64,000 bases of DNA from Candidatus Thiodiazotropha endoloripes (GCA_001709035.1 LVKA01000008.1:1054001-1118000), one strand, 5' to 3'; numbered from the stretch's first letter, positions 1-9,973 are shown. Program-made: numbers and translations. The notes: generated by a model from the letters alone, not told the origin.

Positions 1-1
1 G

Positions 2-643
2 GAGACCTTCTCCGCCTCCTGTGGAAAACTGGAGAGTGGTGAATTGAATATTGCCGCCGGGGAGTCCACCATTCTCTATATCCTGCCCGAGCCGATTCGC
101 CGCTTTGCTGAACGATATCCCGGCATTCGGGTGAAGTTGCACAATGTTACCGGACGCGATGGAATGGCCATGCTCAGGGCGGATGAGACCGATCTCGCGA
201 TTGGCTCGATGCTCGAGATTCCGGATGATGTAACCTATCAACCGGTCGTCAACTATGCACCGGTACTGATCACTCCCAAGGATCATCCTTTAGCCAAGAA
301 AGAACAGATTCGACTGCACGATATCAGCCCCTATGGGCTGATCCTGCCACCTCACCACCTGAGCACCTGGAGGATGGTCGACCTGGTGTTCAAGCAGCAC
401 AACGCCAGTTATAACGTGACCCTTGAAGCCGGGGGTTGGGAAGTGATCAAAAAATATGTGGAGATCGGTCTTGGCATCTCGATTGTCACCGATGTCTGTC
501 TGACCGGGGAGGAGCAAGTGGCAACCATCCCGCTGGGTGACTATTTCCCCGACCGGAGCTACGGCATCGTGCTCAGACGGGGTAAGTTTCTATCGCCCCA
601 GGCCAAGCGATTTCTGGAGATTGTCCGCGAACTCTATAATTAA
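2..643 (+). CDS. LysR-type transcriptional regulator, CysB-like, C-terminal part (5' truncated by window edge)
   Basis: The reading frame is open from base 2, so the DNA-binding N-terminus lies outside the window. The visible ~213 residues form the two-lobed effector-binding domain of LysR regulators: an opening strand 'LNIAAGEST', the hinge region 'LITPKDHPLAK', and near the end 'GWEVIKKYVEIGLGISIV', a pattern typical of the CysB/Cbl branch. CysB-type proteins sense sulfur intermediates and activate sulfur-assimilation genes; that this one does so is only inference. It ends 150 bp before a sigma-54 activator on the same strand. The upstream end was not seen, so autoregulation or a target operon cannot be judged. 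Confidence 0.85.
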   Translation, partial: ETFSASCGKLESGELNIAAGESTILYILPEPIRRFAERYPGIRVKLHNVTGRDGMAMLRADETDLAIGSMLEIPDDVTYQPVVNYAPVLITPKDHPLAKKEQIRLHDISPYGLILPPHHLSTWRMVDLVFKQHNASYNVTLEAGGWEVIKKYVEIGLGISIVTDVCLTGEEQVATIPLGDYFPDRSYGIVLRRGKFLSPQAKRFLEIVRELYN

Positions 644-792
644 CCGCTATAAAACAACTCTTTTTCCCATTATTGGGGGTAAAAAAGAACTATTTTCAGC
701 TGGTTAGCGATATTTCTACCTGTTTTGGTCATTGTTATTTTCCTCATGCAGAAAAGTGTTTTAGAATAGACCCGCTTGTAGAGGAGATGGAT

Positions 793-1734
793 ATGATCGG
801 AAAGGCCCCGGAATTTCAAACCCTGCTTCGCGCCATGCGAATTGTGTCTGCAACAGATGCAACGGTATTGCTAACTGGTGAAAGTGGCACTGGCAAGGAG
901 TTGCTTGCTCAGGCACTGCACGAAAACAGTCGTCGCTCCAACATGCCTTTTATTACGGTGAATTGTGCTGCACTGCCCACCCAGCTGGCAGAGAGCGAGC
1001 TGTTTGGACATCGTAAAGGCGCCTATACCGGTGCAACCTCTGACAGTATGGGTAAGGTTCAGGCCGCACAGGGTGGCACCCTGTTACTGGATGAGATCGG
1101 TGAATTGCCACTCAGCGTTCAGGCAAAGCTGCTGCGCTTTCTTGAGACTGGCGAATGTCAGATGGTTGGCCGGGCCAACAACAAACGGGTCGATGTGCGA
1201 ATCATTGCAGCAACCAATCGTGACCTCTCCAAATCCCTTGATGAGGGAACATTCCGAAGTGACCTCTACTATCGTCTGAATGTAGTTCCTTTGGAGCTGC
1301 CACCTCTGCGTGAGCGTGCCGGGGATATGGAATTGTTGCTCAACGGACTGACCTTTGAACTATCCAAAAGCTACAATCTGCGTGCACCGGTCTATAGCAG
1401 GCAGGTGTTGAAGACTTTGAACTCCTATCCTTGGCCTGGAAATGTTCGTGAATTGAAGAATTTTGCTGAACGTATGCTGATTCTCTTCTCTGGCAGAAAA
1501 GTCGAAGTTGAAAATCTGCCGATTGAGTTCCGCAGTCAGGTTAAGCGGAGTGCGGTCAAGGAAGGCAGTTTTGTCCTGCCGGAACAGGGGTTGAGCATGG
1601 ATCGGCTGGAGGCCGACCTGATTGAACAGGCACTCTCCAAAGCACTGGGTAACCGCAGTAAGGCAGCTCGCCTGCTTGGTCTTACCCGGGATACCCTGCT
1701 CTACAGGATGAAGAAATACGCGATCGATTGTTAA
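793..1734 (+). CDS. Sigma-54-dependent transcriptional activator lacking an N-terminal sensor domain
   Basis: The protein is an AAA+ bacterial enhancer-binding protein. Walker A is GESGTGKE near residue 29, the sigma-54 contact loop is GAYTGA near residue 76 (Tyr for the usual Phe), and Walker B is LLLDEIGE. A Fis-type helix-turn-helix fills the last ~45 residues (NRSKAARLLGLTRDTLLYRMKKY). I chose the ATG at 793 because GAGGAG at 781-786 sits six bases upstream. An ATG at 787 and a TTG at 673 are in frame; the TTG would add ~40 residues with no recognisable domain. Most family members carry a receiver, GAF or PAS domain. This one begins directly at the AAA+ domain, as in PspF-like activators controlled by a separate partner. 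Its 3' end lies 13 bp from a convergent gene. Confidence 0.9.
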   Translation: MIGKAPEFQTLLRAMRIVSATDATVLLTGESGTGKELLAQALHENSRRSNMPFITVNCAALPTQLAESELFGHRKGAYTGATSDSMGKVQAAQGGTLLLDEIGELPLSVQAKLLRFLETGECQMVGRANNKRVDVRIIAATNRDLSKSLDEGTFRSDLYYRLNVVPLELPPLRERAGDMELLLNGLTFELSKSYNLRAPVYSRQVLKTLNSYPWPGNVRELKNFAERMLILFSGRKVEVENLPIEFRSQVKRSAVKEGSFVLPEQGLSMDRLEADLIEQALSKALGNRSKAARLLGLTRDTLLYRMKKYAIDC

Positions 1735-1747
1735 CGGTCCCTGGGTC

Positions 1748-2371
1748 TCAGTAGATTCTGAAACCACCATGGCGTCTGCGGCTGCGATAGTCGAACAGGG
1801 CAATTCCGGCGAATATGCCTAATAGGAAAGTGATCGCAGTTGCAATCAGCCCCCATTTCAGAGGGAGCATCGTTCCAAAATCCCCCTGTTGCGCTCTGAG
1901 ACTTTCGTTCTCCTGCTGAATACGATCCAGTGCCGCGACGATTCCCTCGGTATTTTCCAACTGATCCTGTAACTCGGTGTTGGTTTGCTGTTCCTGGCTT
2001 TTCAGATTATTGAGCAACTTTTCCGTCTCACTCAGCTGTTGCCCTTTAACCCGCAAACTCTCCTTCAACTCACTGTTTTCAGCTGTCAGCTCGATCACAA
2101 GCGTACGGGCAGGTTTGGATTTGATTAAAAAACCGGCTTTGGTCCAACCGACCGTGCCGTCCTTTGTACGTACTTCGGCGAAAAAACCCTCTTCACTGAG
2201 TAATTCCAGCTCAGTTCCGCTTTTGAGACGTTTTAATAACTTGCCTTTGGAGTTGATCAGCTCGTGGAGAGATAGATTCAGTTCATCAGTGACATAACGG
2301 GTCTCGGAATGGGCAGACATACTGACACAGAGTAGACAGCTACAAAGCAGTGAAACGATATAGAACTTCAT
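1748..2371 (-). CDS. TIGR04211-type SH3 domain protein (YgiM-like)
   Basis: A 207-residue exported protein. It has an N-terminal signal peptide (residues 1-22, ending 'SAHSE'), a bacterial SH3 domain (about 25-90, with 'GTELELLSEEGFFAEVRTKDG'), a long Gln/Glu-rich coiled coil (about 95-165), a single membrane segment (about 172-192) and a short basic tail (YRSRRRHGG). This order is that of E. coli YgiM and the TIGR04211 family, inner-membrane proteins facing the periplasm with no firmly assigned biochemical function. It is transcribed convergently with the sigma-54 activator and has no obvious operon partner. Confidence 0.85.
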   Translation of the reverse strand: MKFYIVSLLCSCLLCVSMSAHSETRYVTDELNLSLHELINSKGKLLKRLKSGTELELLSEEGFFAEVRTKDGTVGWTKAGFLIKSKPARTLVIELTAENSELKESLRVKGQQLSETEKLLNNLKSQEQQTNTELQDQLENTEGIVAALDRIQQENESLRAQQGDFGTMLPLKWGLIATAITFLLGIFAGIALFDYRSRRRHGGFRIY

Positions 2372-2593
2372 TAGAGTTAAGGGCCTTAACCTATCTCGCG
2401 GAAATCCCGCATCAAATCAAACAATCAGTCAGAAAAAAGCATATCGAATAGGAGACCGGCATACTAGTCCCAATCTTGCCAGTGAGGCGTGGTTCACTGA
2501 AACCACAGCATCCCCGGTCTGTTCAGTTTCCGTTCAGTAAGCCCCGATTATGCTGAACTCGAAACATAGCAAAAAGATCACAGGAGACATCTG

Positions 2594-2992
2594 ATGAACG
2601 CAATCCACAAACTGGTTGTAGCCACGACATTGAGTCTGATCGTTACCGGACCAGCCTTGGCTGGCCATGCGGATCAACAGAGAGTTTGCGATCATGAGTG
2701 GGCGGATAGAATTGATCAGCGTTTGGATCGTCAGTATCGACGCATACAGCGGGGTGTTGATCAACACAGCCTTACCTACAAGGAGCGTAAGCAATTAAAG
2801 AAAAAACACAGAAAAATTAGAAGATTGTCTCGGGAGTATCAAGAAGATGGATATCTCTCCCGAAAAGAGTTCAAACGCCTGACCCGAAAACTCGACAGAC
2901 TCAGTGATCGAATCTGGGAGTACAAACATAATGATCTGGAGCGTTATGTGATCTATCACGATCGATATGCACATCAGAACGAGCGTCGGTAA
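2594..2992 (+). CDS. Small basic periplasmic protein of unknown function
   Basis: 132 residues with a clear signal peptide (about 1-23, cleavage after 'GPALA') preceded by a good ribosome site (AGGAG at 2582-2586). The mature part is helical and highly charged, rich in Arg/Lys and Tyr ('RQYRRIQRG', 'KQLKKKHRKIRRLSREY'), with a pattern suggesting two long amphipathic helices. I do not recognise the family. The layout recalls small periplasmic helical hairpins such as Spy/CpxP in general form only, and the LTXXQ motif that defines them is absent. The gene stands alone between oppositely oriented neighbours. Confidence 0.7.
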   Translation: MNAIHKLVVATTLSLIVTGPALAGHADQQRVCDHEWADRIDQRLDRQYRRIQRGVDQHSLTYKERKQLKKKHRKIRRLSREYQEDGYLSRKEFKRLTRKLDRLSDRIWEYKHNDLERYVIYHDRYAHQNERR

Positions 2993-3030
2993 TTGCTGAA
3001 CAGGTAGCTATTTCGTTCGCAGCTTGATGT

Positions 3031-3050
3031 GGATTCGTGTAAACAGGCCC
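3031..3050 (+). repeat. Solo end of the 46996-47258 foldback element
   Basis: These 20 bases (from GGATTCGTG to ACAGGCCC) match the outer end of the terminal inverted repeat of the element at 46996-47258 with one mismatch (TAAACA for TTAACA). No second arm is visible nearby, so this is a solo or decayed terminus. Confidence 0.55.
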
Positions 3051-3059
3051 TAAGCCGAT

Positions 3060-3084
3060 CTCCTTCTCCTTCCGGGAGAAGGAG
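3060..3084. terminator. Hairpin between two convergent genes, possible bidirectional terminator
   Basis: CTCCTTCTCC at 3060-3069 pairs perfectly with GGAGAAGGAG at 3075-3084 around a 5-base loop. It lies between the ends of the small periplasmic gene (2992) and the histidine kinase gene (3118). There is no strong T-run, so it may equally be a REP-like pyrimidine/purine palindrome. Confidence 0.4.
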
Positions 3085-3117
3085 TTCGCTATGAGAGGGG
3101 TTTGGATCCGTTATCGC

Positions 3118-5445
3118 TCAGGCTTTAAAATGATTGGAAAAACTCTCCAGGTGAGCCAGTAGCTCAGAGAGCTCATCATCAATCAATGCTTGCGGTTGAT
3201 TTTCACGTTTCATGATCGACTTCAGGTACATCGCTTTGGCATGGATTGACGTGGCTCCGCTATTGCTAGCCGATCCAGCTAATTTGTGTACCGCCTGATA
3301 GAGAGCGGACTTATCCTTTTTCAGCGAAGCCTGTTGGATGTTACTCGATATTTCAGGCAGCATGGCTAAAAACTCTTTCAGGATCAAACGAGCGGCCTGT
3401 TCGTTCCCCGCCACACTTGCCAGGGCGGTATCACGGTCATAGATTTTATTGCCCGCTTGCAGACTATGGTTCCGTTGGCCGGTTGGGTTTTGGTAGTTAA
3501 TGTTTTTGCACCATTTTGCGATGATGCCGTATAGCTGCTCAGGCAGGTAGGGTTTTGGCAGAAGGTCATTCATTCCCGCGTCGGCCACCTCCTTACGTTT
3601 TTCCGGCAATACATGGGCAGTAACTGCAATGATCGGTATGTTTTCCGTGGCCGAGTTAGGTTGCCTCAACTGTATGGCCGCGTCGATACCGCTCATAATG
3701 GGCATCTCGAGATCCATCAGAATCAGATCGAAGTTGATTTCAGAGATTCTCTCCATTGCCTCAATGGCACTGTATACGGCAACCACTTCCGCCCCTTCGT
3801 TGAGCAGCAGAGTCTTGGCCAGCATCAAATTGACGTTACTATCGTCTACCACCAAAATTCTCAAGTCTTTGAGTAGTGAACCGTGAGGCTCCAATAATGC
3901 AGTTTTTACGTCGTCAGCGAGATCGATGACAGACATATCCTTCATCTTCTCTTTCTGAGGAAGCGACAGATAGATGGTGATGGTGAACTCTGATCCCTTC
4001 TTGGGAGTGCTCTTCAACGAAATGCTGCCGCCCATCAGCTGGACCAGGCGCTTGGCGATTACCAGGCCCAAGCCGGTACCTCCATAGTGTCGGGTCAATG
4101 AACCATCGGCTTGTTGAAACGGCTGAAAGAGTTGCTCCTGCTGGTCCTGGCCAATACCGATGCCGGTGTCACGGATTTTGATGGCGAGGGCGATTCTTTG
4201 ATTTTTTTGCCGTTGTTTCTCAATATTGATGGTGACCTGACCCTGGTCTGTGAATTTGATGGCGTTACCCACCAGGTTGATCAGAATCTGCCTTAAACGT
4301 GTTGAGTCGCCATACAGCACGGGGGGAATGTCGTGAGCCACATAGGTGACCAGTTTTAAACCCTTTTCCAGTGCTTTGGGGGTAAACAGGACCTGCACGC
4401 TTTTGATCATCGATTCCAGTACGAAATTGCTGTTTTCAAGCTTTACCTTGCCGGCTTCCATTTTTGAGAAATCGAGAATGTCATCAATGATGTCGAGTAG
4501 TGAATTAGCGGAGCTGGTGATAATGCGTAGATAGTCCGCTTGCTGATCATCCAGTTCGGTTTTCTCAAGTAAGTGAGCAAAGCCGATGACACCGCTCATT
4601 GGGGTACGAATTTCGTGGCTCATGGTTGCCAGAAAATCACTTTTTGCCTGACTTGCAGCCTCTGCACCTTCTTTTGCCCATTCCAATTCCTGAGTGCGCT
4701 CTGCTACCAGTTGTTCCAGATCCTGTTGGTATGCGTTCAAATCCCGGTCATACTGCTCGATTTTATTCAGCATGATGTTGAACTCGTCGACCAGTGTTCC
4801 CAGCTCATCATTACTGACCCGCTTCGCACGACGGCTAAAATCTTGATCAGCCGTTATGGCTTCTATGGTGGATAACAGCTGATTGACCGGAGCAGAGACG
4901 ATTTTTTGAAATCGACTGGAAAGCAATAGCGCAAAAAGCATGGAGATAGTGAAAACCCCAAGTATCAGGAGTGCCTGTTGAATCAACACTGAACGGGCAT
5001 TACTCATATCACCAACGATAACGAAATAGCCAATCAGCTCTTCATCAAGCACAATCGGCTCTTCGACTTCAATCAATCCAAACAGCAGAAAAGAGCCCTC
5101 GGAAGTGTTGGTTTGTAGTTTCTCAGGGGTATTTGATTTTCTCTGATATGCTGCAAAAACCTTTCGATTCAGATTAAGTATTTTTGCACTGACAACATCG
5201 CTTTGTGTGGCCAGGGTTGAGAGAATGTCCTCAGCAGCGTGTTCGTCACGAAAAGTGATAGCTGCGCTGCTGTTGGCGCCCAATACCCTTGCCAGTGTGT
5301 GTAGCCTCGATACTGTCTCGTCGCGAGTCGAGGTGATTTCCAAAACCATAGATAAAAACAGACTGAGCAATAGCACTGAGGCCGCAGAGGCCAGAATAAT
5401 GGCTTCAATTTTTTGTTTGATCGAAGCATTGTGCAGTAGATTCAT
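3118..5445 (-). CDS. Hybrid sensor histidine kinase with receiver and HPt domains
   Basis: 775 residues with a BarA/TorS-like order. There are two membrane segments (about 12-32 and 153-175) around a ~120-residue periplasmic sensor, then HAMP (about 180-245), a coiled coil, HisKA with the H-box SHEIRTPM (about 275) and HATPase with its N and G boxes ([23 protein letters not shown]). A receiver follows (LRILVVDDS, phospho-acceptor in 'ILMDLEMP', Lys in 'LLPKPY'), then a C-terminal HPt with VHKLAGSA. A full internal phosphorelay is therefore present, but no partner response regulator lies nearby. Its start codon overlaps the stop of the YfiR-like gene, so the two are translationally coupled. 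The periplasmic YfiR-like protein and upstream TonB receptor suggest an envelope or ligand signal. Confidence 0.93.
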   Translation of the reverse strand: MNLLHNASIKQKIEAIILASAASVLLLSLFLSMVLEITSTRDETVSRLHTLARVLGANSSAAITFRDEHAAEDILSTLATQSDVVSAKILNLNRKVFAAYQRKSNTPEKLQTNTSEGSFLLFGLIEVEEPIVLDEELIGYFVIVGDMSNARSVLIQQALLILGVFTISMLFALLLSSRFQKIVSAPVNQLLSTIEAITADQDFSRRAKRVSNDELGTLVDEFNIMLNKIEQYDRDLNAYQQDLEQLVAERTQELEWAKEGAEAASQAKSDFLATMSHEIRTPMSGVIGFAHLLEKTELDDQQADYLRIITSSANSLLDIIDDILDFSKMEAGKVKLENSNFVLESMIKSVQVLFTPKALEKGLKLVTYVAHDIPPVLYGDSTRLRQILINLVGNAIKFTDQGQVTINIEKQRQKNQRIALAIKIRDTGIGIGQDQQEQLFQPFQQADGSLTRHYGGTGLGLVIAKRLVQLMGGSISLKSTPKKGSEFTITIYLSLPQKEKMKDMSVIDLADDVKTALLEPHGSLLKDLRILVVDDSNVNLMLAKTLLLNEGAEVVAVYSAIEAMERISEINFDLILMDLEMPIMSGIDAAIQLRQPNSATENIPIIAVTAHVLPEKRKEVADAGMNDLLPKPYLPEQLYGIIAKWCKNINYQNPTGQRNHSLQAGNKIYDRDTALASVAGNEQAARLILKEFLAMLPEISSNIQQASLKKDKSALYQAVHKLAGSASNSGATSIHAKAMYLKSIMKRENQPQALIDDELSELLAHLESFSNHFKA

Positions 5446-5996
5446 TACTTAGCCTCATCATCGATAATTGTGGCTAGATCAAGTAGTCTTGAACTGAGCC
5501 TTAAGCCAGCTGATCGCGTGGTGTTGAGATTGATAATGAAACGTAGTTTATCCCGATCCTGTGTCAGTTCGATCATTCCACCCATTTGGCTGAATTGGTC
5601 CATTTCACTGATTGTTAAAACTGGTTGCATCTTGATTGACTGCAAGACCTCTCGAATTCGATTTTGGGTTGATTCTGCTAGATAGAGTAGATGGCAGTTA
5701 CTCAGGATAGATTCATCGCTGATCTTAACGATCTTGATCGGTTTTCCTCGTAACACCCGGCCGGCCAGTTTAGGCAGGTTTTTGGTTATATTGTCGTCGC
5801 CGATCGAGCACAATGTTAAGGTGTCCTGCACTGTTTTTGATTGATTGTCAGGCCAGCGGGTGAATTTTGCAAAATTGTAGATAAATACTGTCTTCAAGAG
5901 GGCGGCTTCCTGCTCAGAATCCTGGGCGGCAGAGATTGTCATTGTGGACAATGAAAACACCACTATTGTTATGTAGGTCAACAGCCTTGTTGCCAC
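5445..5996 (-). CDS. YfiR-like periplasmic protein (DUF4154)
   Basis: 183 residues with an N-terminal signal peptide (about 1-24) and the family hallmark '[16 protein letters not shown]' near the start of the mature chain, followed by the alpha/beta core and the C-terminal '[14 protein letters not shown]'. In Pseudomonas aeruginosa, YfiR is the periplasmic repressor of the diguanylate cyclase YfiN. Here the partner encoded next is a hybrid histidine kinase, so the likely role (inference) is to relay a periplasmic or outer-membrane signal to the kinase sensor domain. One Cys pair (in 'TLCSIGD' and 'LSNCHLL') could form the family disulfide. Confidence 0.88.
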   Translation of the reverse strand: MATRLLTYITIVVFSLSTMTISAAQDSEQEAALLKTVFIYNFAKFTRWPDNQSKTVQDTLTLCSIGDDNITKNLPKLAGRVLRGKPIKIVKISDESILSNCHLLYLAESTQNRIREVLQSIKMQPVLTISEMDQFSQMGGMIELTQDRDKLRFIINLNTTRSAGLRLSSRLLDLATIIDDEAK

Positions 5997-6328
5997 GATT
6001 TCAATCCACTTTGAAGCTTTATTCTGTTATTTCAAATTTTATCTCTACTCTTTATCTATAACCGGTTACCACTGACTCGAACTACGGTCGTTACCTTCAT
6101 GGGTGTGGAAAAAAGGTAAGCTAAACAGGGTGCGAGTTGCGTGCAGAGCTGACAGTGGTCGTGTCGTGTTACCGAGCTAAAGACCGCGCCTTCAGCGAAA
6201 CTATTTGGCTTATCTTTTTGCGGAGCATTCGAATTGTTTGCTCTGGCTTTTGTCTTGGATTTTAGTGTCTTTTTCATTGTGTCGTTTAACTCTGTTATTA
6301 GGTATTTTGCTAAATGTCGCCTGTAGGA
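5997..6328. other. 332-bp intergenic stretch with no supported gene
   Basis: Lies between the TonB receptor gene and the yfiR-like gene, both transcribed leftward. It is AT-rich and I see no conserved frame, hairpin with T-run or repeat. It may hold a separate promoter for the yfiR-kinase pair. Confidence 0.5.
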
Positions 6329-8404
6329 TCAGTTGTTGAATTTGTACCTGATCTCTGCGTAAAAATTTCTTTCCGGTAGTGGTAGACCCTCAGGAATGTT
6401 CGGACTGGTGTACTCTCTTGCATCTTCATCGAAAAGATTCCGAATTGAAGTAGCAAACTCCCAGTTTTTACCCGGTAAGTACCTGAATGTTGTGTCGACA
6501 ATCAGATAGTCATCAAGTGAGGTTCGGTTGTCGTTGGCTCTTCTTTCGCGCTCACCGATCCAGTTGAATTGAAGGTTCCAGTTCCAGTGGTCAAGAAAAA
6601 ACCAATCACCTCGTAGGTAGGCATCCTGCTCCGGTTGATCAAACGCGCGAAATGCACTGTCGTCCTGCTCCCGAATGGTGTAACTACCGGAAAGTCTCAA
6701 GCTATCTGTCAGTTGCCATTTGGCTTCCAGCTCAATACCTTGAATGGTGTGCTCCCCGATATTGGTAAAGGTGCCGAGCGACTCTTCAGGTTCTTTTACA
6801 TCGTCAATCAGATCGGTCTGCTGGTAGCGGAATAGATTCATCGCCAAATTCAGATTTGAATTGAGTCTGTAAGCGAACGCCAGCTCCCAGGTCTCAGAGC
6901 GTTCTGGCTTTAGCTCTGGGTTGGGCAGGGCATTGGAGGTACTGGCATAGAGCTCTTGAAATGATGGGGGTCGGAATGCGCGACCGTAGAAGAGTTTGGT
7001 TGTCAGCTGATCAGTGCTCTGCCAGACCAGGCCAAGACGTGGATTGAATGTGCTGCCGAAGTCTGAGTAGTGATCATACCTGGCTCCGGCAGTCAGTTCC
7101 CAATCATTCGCCAGCTGCCAGATATCCTGAGCGAAAACATAGTAAATCTTACGTCTCTTTTCCGGTGAAAATGCATAAGGGGTATCGCTGAGGTCAACCA
7201 GTTCACTGCCCAGTGGAATTTCATTGCCATCGGCGCCGGTTCCGAAGTTCACATACTGTTCTACCCGATAGAGATCCTGCCAGATGTAACCGGTCCCCAG
7301 ACGAATGGATTGCCCCTGAAATCCACTATAGAGACCACTCGCTTCAGCGGAGATTCTCTGCTCAGCCGAACGCATTTGGTTGATTATTCCCGCTGTGTTT
7401 GCATCTGACAGGGCTCCCGGGGGGCGTTCCTGAAAGCCGTCACCGGAAGAGTAGCTGTAGTCCTGAAAGCGTAATTCTGCGTCGACAATCCAGTCTGGAT
7501 GGAATTGACTGTTGTTGTAAAAAAGGTCTGTGTTGATCCGTTTTTCATTGGCATTGGTGACTGGGTCGAGTACGCCAAGTCCGGACATGCCGGTCTCAAT
7601 CTCGCTATGATAGGTATAGTCAAGATTCAGTCGCCAGTTTGAGTATGCTGCAGAAAAGCGGATCTCTTCACTCTTCCAACCATATTGGGCATTATCCGGT
7701 GCGAGTGAGGCGTTGGTGTCGGATCGACTGTCTGACACCGATTGGGCATCAGTATTGATCTGGGGATCGTGACCATCGGTATTGTAAAAATCCATAGTCA
7801 GCCCGATATCGAGACCATTCAGGCTATCACCATATTGGATCCAGCCGTTATCTGTATCAAAACTGCCACTACGAAGCCCAACTTCGTTGTGGCTGACCTT
7901 GCTGGCTGCTTTGGTAATGACATTAATCACACCGGCCGAGGCGTCGGCACCAAACAGAGCAGAGCCAGGGCCGCGTATAACTTCAATACGCTCGATACTG
8001 CTGATTGGCATGCCTTTCCAGAAGAAACCAAAGCCCCACAAGAGATCACGCATTGAGACGCCGTTGACCATTAACAGAGTCTGGGTGGCCGTGGCGCCTC
8101 TTATCTGTATCAGTGGGCGGAAACCAAACTGATTGGCTCTGATGTGTATACCCGGAACACTCTCCAGAATATCGACAAGATTTGTCGCACCGGTTGCCTT
8201 GATATCCTCTTCAGTAATCACGGTTACCGCTGAGGGAGCTTTGGCTACCGTCTGTTTTGTATCGGTAGAGATCGTAACTTCCAGTTCCATCAACTCTTCC
8301 AGACTGAGAGAGAGAAAATGGTCAAGTTTTTCATCGTGTACGGCGTGAACCTGTGGTCCAATCAGTAGCAGGAGAGAAAACATGTAAAGACTATTTTTGA
8401 ACAT
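6329..8404 (-). CDS. TonB-dependent outer-membrane receptor
   Basis: 691 residues. A signal peptide (about 1-21) is followed by a plug domain ('TVAKAPSAVTVITEEDIKATGATNLVDILESVPG', 'GSALFGADASAGVINVITK') and a 22-strand-type barrel ending in aromatic 'RYKFNN'. The plug-barrel pattern matches the BtuB/CirA-like (COG4771) group. The TonB box is probably the short stretch before 'TISTDTKQTVAKA'. The substrate cannot be read from sequence. There is no cobalamin riboswitch or evident Fur box upstream, and the downstream YfiR-like and kinase genes suggest a sensory rather than purely nutritional role. Confidence 0.93.
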   Translation of the reverse strand: MFKNSLYMFSLLLLIGPQVHAVHDEKLDHFLSLSLEELMELEVTISTDTKQTVAKAPSAVTVITEEDIKATGATNLVDILESVPGIHIRANQFGFRPLIQIRGATATQTLLMVNGVSMRDLLWGFGFFWKGMPISSIERIEVIRGPGSALFGADASAGVINVITKAASKVSHNEVGLRSGSFDTDNGWIQYGDSLNGLDIGLTMDFYNTDGHDPQINTDAQSVSDSRSDTNASLAPDNAQYGWKSEEIRFSAAYSNWRLNLDYTYHSEIETGMSGLGVLDPVTNANEKRINTDLFYNNSQFHPDWIVDAELRFQDYSYSSGDGFQERPPGALSDANTAGIINQMRSAEQRISAEASGLYSGFQGQSIRLGTGYIWQDLYRVEQYVNFGTGADGNEIPLGSELVDLSDTPYAFSPEKRRKIYYVFAQDIWQLANDWELTAGARYDHYSDFGSTFNPRLGLVWQSTDQLTTKLFYGRAFRPPSFQELYASTSNALPNPELKPERSETWELAFAYRLNSNLNLAMNLFRYQQTDLIDDVKEPEESLGTFTNIGEHTIQGIELEAKWQLTDSLRLSGSYTIREQDDSAFRAFDQPEQDAYLRGDWFFLDHWNWNLQFNWIGERERRANDNRTSLDDYLIVDTTFRYLPGKNWEFATSIRNLFDEDAREYTSPNIPEGLPLPERNFYAEIRYKFNN

Positions 8405-8757
8405 TATTTAATCGCGTTTCTTTGACCAATAACGCTGGTTCACATGAAAGCAGGACAGGTAGAGGCGATGAATTGAGTGATAAAAGGTCATCAAGTTCAG
8501 GGTAGTTGTAAATCGCATCTGTTTTTTGTTGATGTTTGATTGCGGGGCATTGCTGCAATTTGTCATCAAGCTGAATCACCTTATTGTGTCGGGGCACCCG
8601 ATAAAATGAATTCAGACAATTTACTTGTTACAACTATTGTAATTCAAAAAGAACAAAAGAGATAAAGGGCAATGGGATTAATTGTGGGGAGTGGGGGAGG
8701 TGCTGTTAGGATTTGAAATACATATCTCAGGCTAAGTTAAGAGTTAATATCATAACT
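8405..8757. other. Non-coding stretch between leftward genes
   Basis: About 350 bp separating the MFS gene end from the TonB receptor start. I looked for a cobalamin riboswitch box and a Fur box and found neither. No credible gene is present. Confidence 0.5.
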
Positions 8758-9927
8758 TTAATTGGGCTGTTCAATACGTTTCAAATACCACAATATGGTT
8801 GTGCCAATGACCATCATTCCGGCAGCCAAATAGAGTCCGAGATGGTAGTTGCCGCTATAAGCTGCAACAGAACCGGTCACAGCGGGTGCAAGGATTTGGG
8901 CTATGCCGTAAGCCACAGTCATTCTGCCCATCATTTTTGCGGGTCGGGTTGGGTAGTAACGGCCTGCCATTGTGAGTACAAGGCTGACAATGCCAATGAA
9001 GGTGGCACCGAATAATACCGCGCCCAGCATGGCCAGGATCAGATCAGCCTTAACAACCGGTAGCAGAATGCCGATGATTTGTAAGATTGAGGCGATGATC
9101 AAGGCATTCAGATAACCGGTTTTACGTGCAATCAGATCCCACAATATACAGGCCGGTGTTGCCGCCAGGCCGAGTAGCAGAAATGTCCAGGCTCCCAGGC
9201 CCAGCAGGCCGGGCAGTCGATCCACAATGGCCACAATGAATGTGGCGCTGACAACATATCCCACGCCGGCACAGAAGTAGACAACCATAAAAAGCCTTAG
9301 AAACAGTGTGCTTGGCGGGTTGTCAGTCATGGACCGACCACTCTGGGTTACACTCTGGGTTTCAGGGCGAGGCAACCAACGCCAGGCGGGGAAGATCAGG
9401 ATCAATCCGAGCAGGGTCAGTAATTGCCACTGCTGACTCCAATCCAGATGTGACTTCATGACCTCAACCAGTGCTGCACAGATTGCGATTCCCGCCCCGA
9501 GGCCGCTGAAATGGATACCCAGTTCACTTCGATGGTCATGGCGTATCAGCCAATTGAGAATCAACCCCGATCCCAACAAAAGTCCAGCAGCACTGCTCAG
9601 ACCGGCAAAAAATCTCAAGAGGGACCAGATCCAGAAGTTTTCCGTCATACCCATGCCGATTGTGGTTACTACCGCAACGATTAATCCAATCCGGTATAAA
9701 CGGTCTTTCAGCATGAGGTCACTGATCAGTGCTGCGATAATCGCACCGGTCAGGTAGCCGATGTAGTTGATCGAGGCCAGCCAGCCCGCTTCCGAGATAC
9801 CAAGTCCCGCTTGCTGCTGCATGATCGGGAGTAGGGGCGTGTAGGCAAACCGGGCGATACCCAGGGTGAGTATCAGGCTGAGAATGCCGGCCACCAGTAT
9901 CTTCAATCGCTCTGTTTTTGGGTTCAT
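8758..9927 (-). CDS. MFS transporter, YbfB/YjiJ family
   Basis: About 390 residues with 12 hydrophobic segments. The opening 'LSLILTLGIARFAYTPLLPIMQ' is the characteristic first helix of YbfB/YjiJ-family transporters, and 'AALISDLMLKDRLYR' marks the cytoplasmic loop 2-3. I set the start at 9927 (MNPKTERLK, preceded by AAGGGCG). A start at 10053 would add 42 polar residues overlapping the divergent regulator. Substrate unknown. A LysR regulator diverges from it across a 97-bp spacer with a palindrome, so this is probably a regulator-transporter pair. Confidence 0.88.
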   Translation of the reverse strand: MNPKTERLKILVAGILSLILTLGIARFAYTPLLPIMQQQAGLGISEAGWLASINYIGYLTGAIIAALISDLMLKDRLYRIGLIVAVVTTIGMGMTENFWIWSLLRFFAGLSSAAGLLLGSGLILNWLIRHDHRSELGIHFSGLGAGIAICAALVEVMKSHLDWSQQWQLLTLLGLILIFPAWRWLPRPETQSVTQSGRSMTDNPPSTLFLRLFMVVYFCAGVGYVVSATFIVAIVDRLPGLLGLGAWTFLLLGLAATPACILWDLIARKTGYLNALIIASILQIIGILLPVVKADLILAMLGAVLFGATFIGIVSLVLTMAGRYYPTRPAKMMGRMTVAYGIAQILAPAVTGSVAAYSGNYHLGLYLAAGMMVIGTTILWYLKRIEQPN

Positions 9928-9973
9928 CGGTCGCCCTTGAGTTTGATGGATAAAACTTACATACTTCCATGTA

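Noticed and set aside
6056-6277. 73-codon open frame between the TonB receptor and yfiR-like genes
   Set aside because: No known motif, poor start context and composition unlike neighbouring genes.
8405-8757. Possible cobalamin riboswitch before the TonB receptor
   Set aside because: The conserved B12-box sequence is absent on the relevant strand.
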